Assembly: GCA_900554875.1 (NCBI GenBank)
Contig: USJA01000020.1
Coordinates: forward strand, 1 to 11,143
Direction of reading: 5' to 3'
Source of the DNA: an uncultured Clostridium sp.
GTDB taxonomy: Bacteria; Bacillota; Clostridia; TANB77; CAG-465
DNA length: 11,143 bases
Part shown: positions 1 through 7,352 of the stretch, piece after piece
Layout: each line of letters starts with the position of its first letter
Numbering within the stretch: position 1 is the stretch's first letter
Translations under genes and position numbers: made by a program
The notes under the pieces: generated by a model
The model's input: only the letters and a program-made list of their open reading frames with translations
Told to the model about the DNA's origin: nothing
The model's database searches: none

Positions 1-2
1 AA

Positions 3-158
3 AGTTATTCTAAAAACTTTGATGAAATCTTGCCTACAGATCCAAAGAAGATTTATATTCCAAGAATGATTCATCATTGGAAAAGAAAATCTTTTGAACT
101 ATTTGCTGAAAAACAGGCATTAAAAATTTCTAAAGAACAGGAAAAGGATGCTTCCTAA
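3..158 (+). CDS. C-terminal fragment of an unidentified protein (5' end outside window)
   Basis: An open frame runs in from the left edge and stops at TAA 156-158, giving 51 residues. The visible tail is basic and hydrophilic, with a stretch around IPRMIHHWKRKSF followed by a probable helix rich in K, E and Q (FELFAEKQALKISKEQEKD). No start codon or ribosome site is in view, so it can only be the 3' end of a longer gene. I do not recognise the family. A transposase or other mobile-element protein is possible, because the region just downstream is full of inverted repeats, but no catalytic motif is visible to support that. It converges on the minus-strand operon ending at 367. The reading frame is plausible but short, and a chance ORF cannot be excluded. 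Confidence 0.45.
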   Translation, partial: SYSKNFDEILPTDPKKIYIPRMIHHWKRKSFELFAEKQALKISKEQEKDAS

Positions 159-247
159 AGTGATTTTTAAAATTAATCATTTTTTCGTAGGATATATGAA
201 AGGTAGGAAAAATGATGGTGTGTCAATAACAAATTTTAAAAATCACT
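159..247. repeat. nested inverted repeat (16-bp outer, 9-bp inner stem)
   Basis: AGTGATTTTTAAAATT at 159-174 is repeated as its perfect reverse complement at 232-247. Inside, ATCATTTTT (176-184) pairs perfectly with AAAAATGAT (208-216). The structure begins at the base right after the stop codon of the truncated upstream ORF. Neither strand has a convincing T-run after the stem, so it is not a textbook intrinsic terminator. It could be an RNA 3'-end structure, or the remains of a small mobile or repetitive element. No flanking target duplication is visible. Confidence 0.6.
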
Positions 248-261
248 CAAGTATCCTTCAC

Positions 262-295
262 AAAAAATCGACCCTAAAAAAACTAATTTTTAGGG
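262..295 (-). terminator. probable intrinsic terminator of the prpC-pfkA operon
   Basis: CCCTAAAAA (272-280) and TTTTTAGGG (287-295) form a perfect 9-bp stem with a 6-nt loop. Read on the minus strand, the stem is followed after four bases by a run of six T (262-267 on the plus strand as A). It lies about 70 nt beyond the pfkA stop codon in the direction of transcription. On the plus strand no T-run follows, so it works best for the minus-strand operon. Confidence 0.65.
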
Positions 296-346
296 CTAAT
301 GTTTAAAAATTTTTGGGACATTTTCAAAAATCATTGACAACATTAG
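296..346. repeat. second nested inverted repeat downstream of pfkA
   Basis: CTAATGTT (296-303) matches AACATTAG (339-346) as an 8-bp inverted repeat. An inner 7-bp pair, ATTTTTG (309-315) with CAAAAAT (325-331), closes a 9-nt loop. The element directly abuts the terminator hairpin at 272-295, so the minus-strand transcript leaving pfkA would fold through two consecutive hairpins. It may protect the 3' end or belong to a degraded repeat element. Confidence 0.5.
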
Positions 347-366
347 TTTTATTTTTTATCTAATTG

Positions 367-1443
367 TTATATTCCAAAGCAAATTCCCGTATCTTTTGCA
401 GTTCTATATATGTCATCATTTTCAAGATCAAGTAATCTTGGTTTTCTTTCCCTTGGATAGGGCATCTTTTGAATTTCATTTTGATTTACACCAACAATAT
501 ATCCATGTCTTCCATCGGCAAGAAGATTAAATGCATAATCTCCAAGTCTTGAACCAAGTATTATATCTGATGCACAAGGATCTCCTCCTCTTTGTAAATG
601 GCCAAGTACCATCGGTCTTGATTCATATCCTGTTATTTCTTCAATTTGTGCTGAAAGTTTAGCTGCTATCCCCCCGAATCTTTTTTGCTCAAAACTATCT
701 TTTATAACTTTAGAGATTGTTTCTTTTTTCCCTCTTTCCTTGCAAGCCTCAGATACAGCAATAATGACATATCTTTTATCTGTATTCATTATCTCTTTTA
801 CCCTATTACACACTATATTTAAATCATAATCTCTCTCTGGTAAAAGTATAATATCTGCTCCAGCTGCAAAACCGCTATATAAAGTTAAGTATCCAGATGT
901 TCTTCCCATCATTTCTACAACCATTACCCTTCTATGTGAAGCTGCAGTTGTTTTTAATTTCCTAATTGCTTCAACAGCATTTTCTACACCAGTATCAAAT
1001 CCTATTGTAGGGTTACTAGCAACCATATCATTGTCAATTGTTTTTGGAATTCCAATTGTTGGCATACCAGCCTCATCAATTACTCTTGCTGAGTCAAGTG
1101 TGCCATCACCTCCAATTATAATCATAGCTTCAACGCCAATTTTTTTTAAAGCTTTTATTGAATCATCAACTCTATCTTCAAACTCACCTTTTTTCTCTTT
1201 GCTAGGATAATGAAAAGGACATTCTTTATTTGATGAACCAAGTATTGTTCCTCCTTGTCTCTCAATATTTTCAACAATTTTATTATCAAGAACCATATAT
1301 TTTCTTTCTACAAATCCAATAAATCCATCAATAATACCAACTACAACAATGTTATTTTTTGAAGCAGCCATAACAACTGCTTTTATTGCTGCGTTAAGTC
1401 CAGCACAATCTCCACCTGCTGTCATAATAGCTATTTTTTTCAT
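367..1443 (-). CDS. pfkA: 6-phosphofructokinase, group III (ATP-/PPi-mixed clade)
   Basis: This 358-residue protein of the PFK family phosphorylates fructose 6-phosphate to fructose 1,6-bisphosphate, the committed step of glycolysis, in the cytoplasm. Visible motifs are the N-terminal GGDCAGLN loop (residues 10-17), GGDG (111-114), PKTIDND with the predicted catalytic base D137 (133-139), MMGR (178-181), substrate-binding E203 in LPER, and LGHLQRGG (280-287). The GGDC.GLN and PKTIDND signatures are those of group III PFKs. Gly114, in the position of E. coli Gly104, favours ATP. Lys134, in the position of Gly124, is the residue typical of PPi enzymes. ATP is the better guess, but the donor is not settled. 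The ATG overlaps the mtnN stop by 4 nt (ATGA), and an AGAGGAGG site lies inside the mtnN end, so translation is probably coupled. It is the last gene of the operon. Confidence 0.93.
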   Translation of the reverse strand: MKKIAIMTAGGDCAGLNAAIKAVVMAASKNNIVVVGIIDGFIGFVERKYMVLDNKIVENIERQGGTILGSSNKECPFHYPSKEKKGEFEDRVDDSIKALKKIGVEAMIIIGGDGTLDSARVIDEAGMPTIGIPKTIDNDMVASNPTIGFDTGVENAVEAIRKLKTTAASHRRVMVVEMMGRTSGYLTLYSGFAAGADIILLPERDYDLNIVCNRVKEIMNTDKRYVIIAVSEACKERGKKETISKVIKDSFEQKRFGGIAAKLSAQIEEITGYESRPMVLGHLQRGGDPCASDIILGSRLGDYAFNLLADGRHGYIVGVNQNEIQKMPYPRERKPRLLDLENDDIYRTAKDTGICFGI

Positions 1444-2123
1444 AAATCTTCCTCCTCTAAATATATTTTTAAAATTTTTAAAATATTTTCTGCAGCATTT
1501 TCTGCAAATTTCCTATATTCAATATTATTACCATTATCTGATATTACTCTTAATGCAACAAAGTCTATATTGTTTAAATATGCTACATGATTAATACTTG
1601 CACTCTCCATGTCAACGGCAATACCATTAAATCTTTTATTTAGATTATCTTTTTCTTTTTTGCTTGTGACAAATCTATCGGAAGTCAAAATTGTTCCAAT
1701 TTTAGAATTAAAATGTAGTCTATCACAAATTTTTTTTAAACTATTGGATAATTTAATATTAACTGGTATGTTAACTTTATTTATTCCAAAGGTGTAGCCA
1801 ATTTTATATCCTAGTGAACTTACATCTTGATCAAACTCAACTGTATCTTTTGAAATTGCAACATCAAATACATTTAATTCTTCTGAAATGCTTCCAGCAA
1901 TCCCTACATTTATAACATAATCAATATCAAAATTTGATATTAGAAGCTGTGTAGCAACAGCTGAATTTACTTTTCCCTCATTTGATCTTACAAGGACTAC
2001 TTTTTTTGTGTAAAGAGTACCTATATAAAATTCAAGGAAAGCTATTTTTTTCTTTTTTTCTATCTTCATATTAGAAATTAGTCTGTCTAATTCTATCTCC
2101 ATTGCACCAATTATTCCAATCAT
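1440..2123 (-). CDS. mtnN: 5'-methylthioadenosine/S-adenosylhomocysteine nucleosidase
   Basis: A 227-residue cytoplasmic enzyme of the PNP/UDP phosphorylase family. It hydrolyses the N-glycosidic bond of methylthioadenosine and S-adenosylhomocysteine, releasing adenine; this clears SAM by-products and feeds the methionine and autoinducer-2 routes. The N-terminus IGIIGAMEIE matches the family, with E11 in the position of the E. coli catalytic Glu12. The NVGIAGS stretch (72-78) corresponds to the nucleoside loop, VDMES (170-174) supplies the ribose-binding Met172/Glu173, and ISD (194-196) gives the purine-binding Asp196 (Asp197 in E. coli). Length is normal. It starts only 2 nt after the upstream fusion gene stops, with GGGAG about 7 nt before the ATG. 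It overlaps pfkA by 4 nt. The product is clear; its linkage to pfkA and an rpe-like gene is not a pairing I know as standard. Confidence 0.93.
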   Translation of the reverse strand: MIGIIGAMEIELDRLISNMKIEKKKKIAFLEFYIGTLYTKKVVLVRSNEGKVNSAVATQLLISNFDIDYVINVGIAGSISEELNVFDVAISKDTVEFDQDVSSLGYKIGYTFGINKVNIPVNIKLSNSLKKICDRLHFNSKIGTILTSDRFVTSKKEKDNLNKRFNGIAVDMESASINHVAYLNNIDFVALRVISDNGNNIEYRKFAENAAENILKILKIYLEEEDL

Positions 2124-2125
2124 AT

Positions 2126-3577
2126 TTAATCTCCCAACTCATTTCTTATCTTATCTTTTTCATATTTTGTCATCTTTTCACATGCATATGATAAAAGTAT
2201 ACTTGGTAACTTCCTAACTCTATTTTTATCATATAGATACTCAACCACAACTTTAGGTTCCTTTTTATATAATTCCCTTAAGACCCAACCTGTTGCTTTT
2301 TGGAATAAATGAAATTCATCATATAATACATAATCACATACCTGTAATGGAAACTCTAAAATACCATTTCTAACAAAATTAAGTTGAGATACAATTCCAA
2401 TTCTTTTTATCCAAAAATTTTGATTATTTAAGTATAAAAGTATTTTTTTCTTTCTTTGTTTCTCTGTTAAAATATATAGATTATATGCTAAAATATTAGG
2501 TCCAGCTACATCTGTTAAGTCCCAATTATTTATGTATTCTATATTTTCTTCAAAAAATTTAAAGATCTCTTTTAATTTCTTAAGACTTACTTTATCTTTT
2601 TTATCCTTATTTACTTTTTTGTACATTATACTTACTTTATTTATTAAACAAAAAATAGCAAATCTCCTATAATCGTGAAATTGTGATTTTATAAAAAAGA
2701 GTAAAATATCTAAATTAATATGTTTATACCACATCATAGCACATTTTCTGATATCTGGTACATTTATTCCAAGCAAAATATCATTTTCTCCATAACCACC
2801 TGGTACAACCTGAAGTGTGGTCGTATCTAATTTAATATTTGCCTTTCTAGGAGATTTTTCAATTGTACGTATTGCATTTACAAGCAAAAATTTATCTAAA
2901 ATCAAATCCACTCTATTTTCTTTAGATAAATAACTTCCTAAAACTATACAATCTGCACCATTTCTTATTGGAATTGATATGGTATCGTTATTTATTCCTC
3001 CATCAACTTGTACATAAAATTTAGGAAATAAGTTTTTGGCAAAAATAATTTTATCATTTGTGGATGAAATATATTTTTGACCTCCGAAACCTGGTTCAAC
3101 ACTCATTAAAAGAATTCTATCAATTTTTGACTTATATTTTTTTAACACATCGACTTTAGTCTTTGGTTTTATTGCAATACCTATACTTAAATTTCTTTCT
3201 TCTTTTTCCCTTAATATCCTTTTTCTCTTAAACAAGTAATTTAAATTTCTATCAAAATTTTTAATCTCGTAATGAATTGTTATATTATCTGCACCTAATT
3301 CTATGGCTCTGTCTATATAACCTTCATTTACAGGTTCCTCAACCATAAGGTGAACATCTATATAAAAGCCCATTTTTTTTGCATATGAAATACTTTCAAT
3401 ATTAACTCCAGTATTTGGTACGAATATGCCATCCATAATATCAAAATGTATACAAATATCAAAAATGCCTGATTTTATTTTCAAATTTTCATTTTTTTCT
3501 TTAATAATACTTAATTTGTTTATAAAATCTTCTTTATCTTTTGCATCTAATATAGAAACAGCAATATTATCTTTCAT
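2126..3577 (-). CDS. fusion: ribulose-phosphate 3-epimerase + AlkD-like DNA alkylation-repair glycosylase
   Basis: A 483-residue two-domain protein. Residues 1 to about 230 are a TIM-barrel pentose-phosphate epimerase of normal length. They carry Ser8, metal ligands His44, Asp46, His76 and Asp192, the methionines Met48, Met78 and Met158, the phosphate loop PGFGGQ (162-167) and VDGGIN (191-196). Residues from about 245 to 483 match the HEAT-like AlkD/DNA alkylation repair family: GGYGENDILLGINVPDIR (260-277), NWDLTD (351-356), FWIKR (388-392) and QKATGWVLRE (426-435). Compared from memory with Bacillus cereus AlkD, Trp109, Asp113, Arg148 and Trp187 correspond to Trp352, Asp356, Arg392 and Trp431. 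AlkD removes positively charged alkylated bases from DNA. One uninterrupted frame covers both halves, and no Met codon lies between residues 158 and 281, so an internal ATG start is excluded. The gene sits 13 nt after rsgA, the usual place of rpe, with AGGTGA before the ATG. The SVEPGFGG variant (usually SVNPGFGG) leaves some doubt about the exact sugar phosphate. Confidence 0.88.
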   Translation of the reverse strand: MKDNIAVSILDAKDKEDFINKLSIIKEKNENLKIKSGIFDICIHFDIMDGIFVPNTGVNIESISYAKKMGFYIDVHLMVEEPVNEGYIDRAIELGADNITIHYEIKNFDRNLNYLFKRKRILREKEERNLSIGIAIKPKTKVDVLKKYKSKIDRILLMSVEPGFGGQKYISSTNDKIIFAKNLFPKFYVQVDGGINNDTISIPIRNGADCIVLGSYLSKENRVDLILDKFLLVNAIRTIEKSPRKANIKLDTTTLQVVPGGYGENDILLGINVPDIRKCAMMWYKHINLDILLFFIKSQFHDYRRFAIFCLINKVSIMYKKVNKDKKDKVSLKKLKEIFKFFEENIEYINNWDLTDVAGPNILAYNLYILTEKQRKKKILLYLNNQNFWIKRIGIVSQLNFVRNGILEFPLQVCDYVLYDEFHLFQKATGWVLRELYKKEPKVVVEYLYDKNRVRKLPSILLSYACEKMTKYEKDKIRNELGD

Positions 3578-3590
3578 ATAATCACCTGCT

Positions 3591-4472
3591 TTATTTATAC
3601 TTTCTATCGTAATCTTCCTTTAACTTTTTAAATAATTCAATATACCTCTCGTATCTTTTTTTATCTATTTTTCCTTCACTTACAGCTTTTTTAACACCAC
3701 ATACTTTATCGCTTTCAAATACATGGTTACAATCTAAATAGTCACATTTAAATTCTATAAAATCAGCGTAATAATTCTTAAGTTCTTTATATTCTATTCC
3801 ATATAATTCATAACTTGAAAAACCTGGTGTGTCTAAGATATACATATCTTCTTCTTTATATATTTTTACATGTTTGGTTGTATGTCTCCCTCTCTTTGTT
3901 TTTACCGCAACTTCAGATGTTTGTGTATTTACTCCAAATATATTGTTTATAATACTCGATTTTCCAACACCTGAATTTCCAGAGAAGGCTGAAACCCTAC
4001 CATGTAATTTTTCCTTCAAAGCATCAATTCCAATGTTTTCTTTTGCACTTACCATAATAATACATATTCCAAGTTTTTTGTATGTATTATTTATATATTC
4101 TAAATCTTCCCTTGTTTTATCTGAAATATTTAAATCGATTTTATTTACAACAATTAGTGGTAAAATTCCCTTAGATATTGCAAGTACAATTTGCTTATCT
4201 AAAAGATAAAAATCAGGACTTGGAGTAGCTAGAGATACTACAATAACTAAATTATCAATATTTGCAACAGGTGGACGTATAAGCGAATTATTTCTTGGTA
4301 ATATTTTTTCAATCATATACCTATCGTATGCTAATTCCACAAAAACAAAATCTCCGACTAATATTCCATTCTTTCTTTTTATATTTCCTCTTAAACTTGC
4401 CTTAACTTCCTTGCCATCTTCAAGTTCAATAATGTATTCATTTAAAATAATTTCCTTTACTCTTGCTATCAA
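3591..4472 (-). CDS. rsgA: small-ribosomal-subunit biogenesis GTPase RsgA (YloQ), TTG start
   Basis: A 293-residue circularly permuted GTPase that checks late maturation of the 30S subunit and releases as GTP is hydrolysed. The order is an N-terminal OB-fold (about 1-70), G4 NKID (110-113), G5 SAK (142-144), P-loop GNSGVGKSS (165-173), switch segment RGRHTT (194-199), G3 DTPGF (214-218) and a C-terminal zinc site Cys243, Cys248, His250, Cys258. The last zinc spacing (H-x7-C) is two residues longer than the H-x5-C I know from Bacillus. The start codon is TTG at 4472-4470: an in-frame TAG lies at 4484-4482 and no ATG or GTG is available between. A weak GAGTGA site precedes it. Linkage to prkC and rpe is the conserved Firmicutes order, and PrkC-type kinases are known to phosphorylate RsgA in Bacillus. 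Confidence 0.95.
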   Translation of the reverse strand: MIARVKEIILNEYIIELEDGKEVKASLRGNIKRKNGILVGDFVFVELAYDRYMIEKILPRNNSLIRPPVANIDNLVIVVSLATPSPDFYLLDKQIVLAISKGILPLIVVNKIDLNISDKTREDLEYINNTYKKLGICIIMVSAKENIGIDALKEKLHGRVSAFSGNSGVGKSSIINNIFGVNTQTSEVAVKTKRGRHTTKHVKIYKEEDMYILDTPGFSSYELYGIEYKELKNYYADFIEFKCDYLDCNHVFESDKVCGVKKAVSEGKIDKKRYERYIELFKKLKEDYDRKYK

Positions 4473-4502
4473 AATATCACTCTATCTTTCTATATATATT
4501 TA

Positions 4503-4542
4503 AAAGTACTCATACATTTTACCACTTTAATATGAGTACTTT
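4503..4542 (-). promoter_or_regulatory. 12-bp stem-loop between prkC and rsgA (attenuator or processing site?)
   Basis: AAAGTACTCATA (4503-4514) and TATGAGTACTTT (4531-4542) are perfect reverse complements separated by 16 nt. The hairpin fills most of the 76-nt gap after the prkC stop. On the transcribed strand the stem is followed only by TTTTAAATATATA, a weak T-run, so partial termination, RNA processing or mRNA stabilisation are all possible. It would let the kinase/phosphatase pair be expressed at a different level from rsgA and the metabolic genes. No good independent promoter for rsgA was found in the gap. Confidence 0.55.
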
Positions 4543-4548
4543 CTATCT

Positions 4549-6579
4549 TTAATTAAAACTTACAGTAAACTCTTTTACCTGTTTTGAATCTAAGTATACC
4601 TTAAGAGTCGCATTACTATATCCATTAATCTCAACAGATACAGTTTTTGTACTAGGGTCAACTGATTGATTATATACTGTGTTATATGCTCCTCCATCAA
4701 TACTTGCAGTTACTTTTACATTAATAGTATCTGCTGAACTTGCTGTTCCGCCTTGTAGTTCTAGCAAATCTAGTGAAACGGTTTTTGTAAGTAAAATTTT
4801 ATTTACAGTTATATCAACAAGTGTTCCTTGCTTAAGAGTTTGATTTTGAGGATAACTTTGTGCAATTACAACACCATTTGATTTTGTTTTATCCTCAGAA
4901 TATTTTACATTTACAACAAGGCCAAGTGCCTCAAGTGCACTTTTAGCATCAGATTCAGTTTTGCCTAAAACATTAGGTACAACAACCGTCTCTTTTCCAT
5001 CTCCCTTACTTACCTGTAATTTTATTGTTGAACCATATGGTAGTGTTTCACCTTTTTTATTTCCTTGTGAAATAATAATTCCGGCTGCCACCTTTTCACT
5101 TACAACATCTTCACGTTCAACTTTAAAACCTAAAGTATCCTCTAATTCATATGTTGCTACCTTAATGTCTTTTCCTGTAACATCAGGTACCTCAACCATT
5201 TTTTGGCCTTTACTTACAACAACTTTGATTTTCTTATCTTTTGTTTTTGTGCCTTTTTCAGGTGTCTGTGATATAACGACTCCCTCTGGTTGATCTGAAC
5301 TATATTCTACTTTATCTTTAATTACTTCTATTCCCTGTTTTGAATATTCATCTACTACATCATCATATGCTCTACCTACTAGATTTGGCACCTCTATTTC
5401 TTTATTTTCTTCAGCTTGCTTTTTCGAGTTGTTATATACCAAGATTCCAATTATTGCAGCTACTAAAACAACTGCTGATATTATACAAATAATTATTATT
5501 TTCTTTTTCTTAGCCTTTTTTGGATCTTTTTTCTTAGAATCTTCATCTATTTTTTCATCAATATTTATATCTTCTTTAGGAATTTCTTCTTTAATGGCTT
5601 CACGTGTAGATATAACATTTGCACGTCTTGGTTCCCTTGTCCTTAAATTTGGAACTGCCTCTGGCACACCATCATCATCTCCAAGTATTGGAATGACTTG
5701 TGTCGCTCCAGCCTCAACTGAAGATGCTGGCCTTAAGATTAATGAATTAGGTCTTAATAAAGCTTGTGAAATATCTGAAATAAGCTCAGTTGCATTTTGA
5801 TATCTTAGAGCAGTACTTTTTTGCAATGCTTTTAGGATTATCTGATTTAATGCAGGACTGACATTTGGATTTATTTCTATTGGTGCAACAGGTTCTTCTT
5901 GAATTTGTTTTAAGGCAACTGATACAGGAGAATCTGCGTCAAAAGGAAGTTTACCTGTAGCCATTTCATACATTACTACACCTAATGAGTATATATCTGA
6001 TTTTTCATCAGTATATCCCCCTTTTGCATGTTCAGGTGAAAAATAATGTACAGAGCCCATAGTACTTCCAAAACTTGTAATTGTTGCACTTGGAACATTT
6101 GTAATCTTAGCTATTCCAAAGTCTGTAACTTTTGCAACCATATTTTTATTTAGAACAATATTTTGTGGCTTTATATCTCTATGTATAATATGTGCCTTGT
6201 GAGCAGTTTCTAAGGCAGATGCAATCTGAGCTGATATTTTTAAAACTAAATCTGATGGCATTGCTCCATGTTCCTCAATATAATCCTTTAGAGTTTTTGA
6301 TTCAAGAAGCTCCATTACAATATAATTTATATCCCCTTCTGTTCCAACATCATATACAGAAACAATATTTGCATGCGTAAGGGCAGCAGCAGACTGAGCT
6401 TCTCTTCTAAATCTTTTAACAAAAGTTTCATCTTTAGAATACTCAGGTTTTAAGATTTTAACTGCAACATAACGATTCAGAAGATGACACTTAGCCTTAT
6501 ATACCTCTGCCATTCCTCCTTCACCAATTTTTTCTATAATTTCATATCTACCACCTAGTATTTTACCTATCATATCCAT
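4549..6579 (-). CDS. prkC: PASTA-domain Ser/Thr protein kinase PrkC (Stk1)
   Basis: A 676-residue membrane kinase that senses muropeptides or lipid II outside and phosphorylates cell-wall, translation and metabolic proteins inside. The kinase domain (about 11-270) has the glycine loop GEGGMAEVY (19-27), Lys41 in VAVK, catalytic HRDIKPQN (133-140), DFG (152-155 region, Asp153), an activation loop with Thr165/167/173-region residues, and SPE (181-183). A charged cytoplasmic linker (about 275-360) ends in a lysine cluster, followed by one membrane helix (about 361-383). Outside are three PASTA repeats (about 395-457, 463-525, 532-594) and a beta-rich C-terminal domain (about 598-676) without cysteines. 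The first ATG is preferred because GGGGAG lies 10 nt upstream; the second ATG, two codons later, would be too far. It starts 17 nt after the stop of its partner phosphatase. Confidence 0.95.
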   Translation of the reverse strand: MDMIGKILGGRYEIIEKIGEGGMAEVYKAKCHLLNRYVAVKILKPEYSKDETFVKRFRREAQSAAALTHANIVSVYDVGTEGDINYIVMELLESKTLKDYIEEHGAMPSDLVLKISAQIASALETAHKAHIIHRDIKPQNIVLNKNMVAKVTDFGIAKITNVPSATITSFGSTMGSVHYFSPEHAKGGYTDEKSDIYSLGVVMYEMATGKLPFDADSPVSVALKQIQEEPVAPIEINPNVSPALNQIILKALQKSTALRYQNATELISDISQALLRPNSLILRPASSVEAGATQVIPILGDDDGVPEAVPNLRTREPRRANVISTREAIKEEIPKEDINIDEKIDEDSKKKDPKKAKKKKIIIICIISAVVLVAAIIGILVYNNSKKQAEENKEIEVPNLVGRAYDDVVDEYSKQGIEVIKDKVEYSSDQPEGVVISQTPEKGTKTKDKKIKVVVSKGQKMVEVPDVTGKDIKVATYELEDTLGFKVEREDVVSEKVAAGIIISQGNKKGETLPYGSTIKLQVSKGDGKETVVVPNVLGKTESDAKSALEALGLVVNVKYSEDKTKSNGVVIAQSYPQNQTLKQGTLVDITVNKILLTKTVSLDLLELQGGTASSADTINVKVTASIDGGAYNTVYNQSVDPSTKTVSVEINGYSNATLKVYLDSKQVKEFTVSFN

Positions 6580-6596
6580 ATAAAATTTTCTCCCCT

Positions 6597-7331
6597 TTAT
6601 AGTTTTACTACTACAACAGTTGTATTATCAACCCCACCATTTTCATTGGCTTTTTTTATATATTCATCTGCTACATTCTCAAACTTATTTAACTTTAAAG
6701 TTTGTAAAATAGCATTATTATCTAACATATTTGTAAGACCATCTGTACAAAGTAAAAGATATCCCTTATTTTCATTTAACACATTTACTTTTGTCTCTAC
6801 CTCTTTAAATACACCTATAGCCTTTGTTAAAACATGCTTTTGAGGATGATTTTCCACATCTTTTTGTTCTATTGCATTTGTTTTTAATAAAGTATTTACA
6901 TATGTATCGTCCTCTGTTACTTGATTTATTTTTGTCATATTCTTATCAATAAAATATAATCGACTATCCCCCACAGACAAAAAATAAATCTTTTCATATA
7001 TAACTGCAACAAGAACAATAGTTGTGCCCATTCCGTTATACTTTTGACTAGTTTTTTCCATTTTATATATCTCGTTATTTATTTTCTCAAGTGCCTTCAA
7101 CAAAATTTCAGATACAATTTTTTCTTCTTTTAAATTATCATTTAAATGCTCTTCAAAGTATCTTGACATTTTGATTGTTAAAAGCCTACTTGCTATTTCT
7201 CCACCTTCATAGCCACCAAGACCATCAGCAACTATATATAGAGCTACATCTTCACTATATTTTTTTGCAAAATAACTATCCTCGTTATTGCCTCTTTTTA
7301 TACCAATGTCAGTTTTTGTAACAAACTCCAT
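6597..7331 (-). CDS. prpC: PP2C-family Ser/Thr protein phosphatase PrpC (Stp1)
   Basis: A 244-residue cytoplasmic metal-dependent phosphatase, partner of the downstream PrkC, whose autophosphorylation and substrates it reverses. PPM motifs are in order: RGNNED (13-18), VADGLGGYEGGE (34-45) with metal ligand Asp36, GMGTT (100-104), SVGDSR (119-124), TEDDTYV (139-145, where most PrpC have TEDHS), CTDGL (195-199) with Asp197, and the terminal VDNTT (234-238) with Asp235. Length is typical for bacterial PrpC. The ATG has a GAGGTG site four bases upstream and a promoter about 25 nt upstream of that, making it the first gene of the operon. The short ATA-rich gap to rlmN holds no terminator. Confidence 0.95.
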   Translation of the reverse strand: MEFVTKTDIGIKRGNNEDSYFAKKYSEDVALYIVADGLGGYEGGEIASRLLTIKMSRYFEEHLNDNLKEEKIVSEILLKALEKINNEIYKMEKTSQKYNGMGTTIVLVAVIYEKIYFLSVGDSRLYFIDKNMTKINQVTEDDTYVNTLLKTNAIEQKDVENHPQKHVLTKAIGVFKEVETKVNVLNENKGYLLLCTDGLTNMLDNNAILQTLKLNKFENVADEYIKKANENGGVDNTTVVVVKL

Positions 7332-7352
7332 ACTTCACCTCTATTTTCATAC

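Noticed and set aside
315..342. The minus-strand segment TTGTCAATGATTTTTGAAAATGTCCC as an insertion-sequence terminal repeat (IS21-like)
   Set aside because: It has a general resemblance to such ends, but no matching opposite end, target duplication or transposase motif is visible. The incoming ORF does not resemble IstA or IstB.
2126..3577. Reading the epimerase and AlkD parts as two separate genes
   Set aside because: No stop codon, frame change or internal ATG with a ribosome site occurs near the junction, and both domains are full length in one frame.
3829..4209. Plus-strand open frame opposite rsgA, and similar antisense frames opposite prkC, prpC, rlmN and fmt
   Set aside because: They lie wholly opposite well-conserved genes, have no ribosome sites and encode low-complexity, hydrophobic translations typical of antisense shadows.
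4515..4530. Extended -10-like TGGTAAAAT in the prkC-rsgA hairpin loop as a promoter for rsgA
   Set aside because: No -35-like hexamer lies at the right distance, and the sequence is in the loop of a perfect 12-bp stem, which explains its position better.
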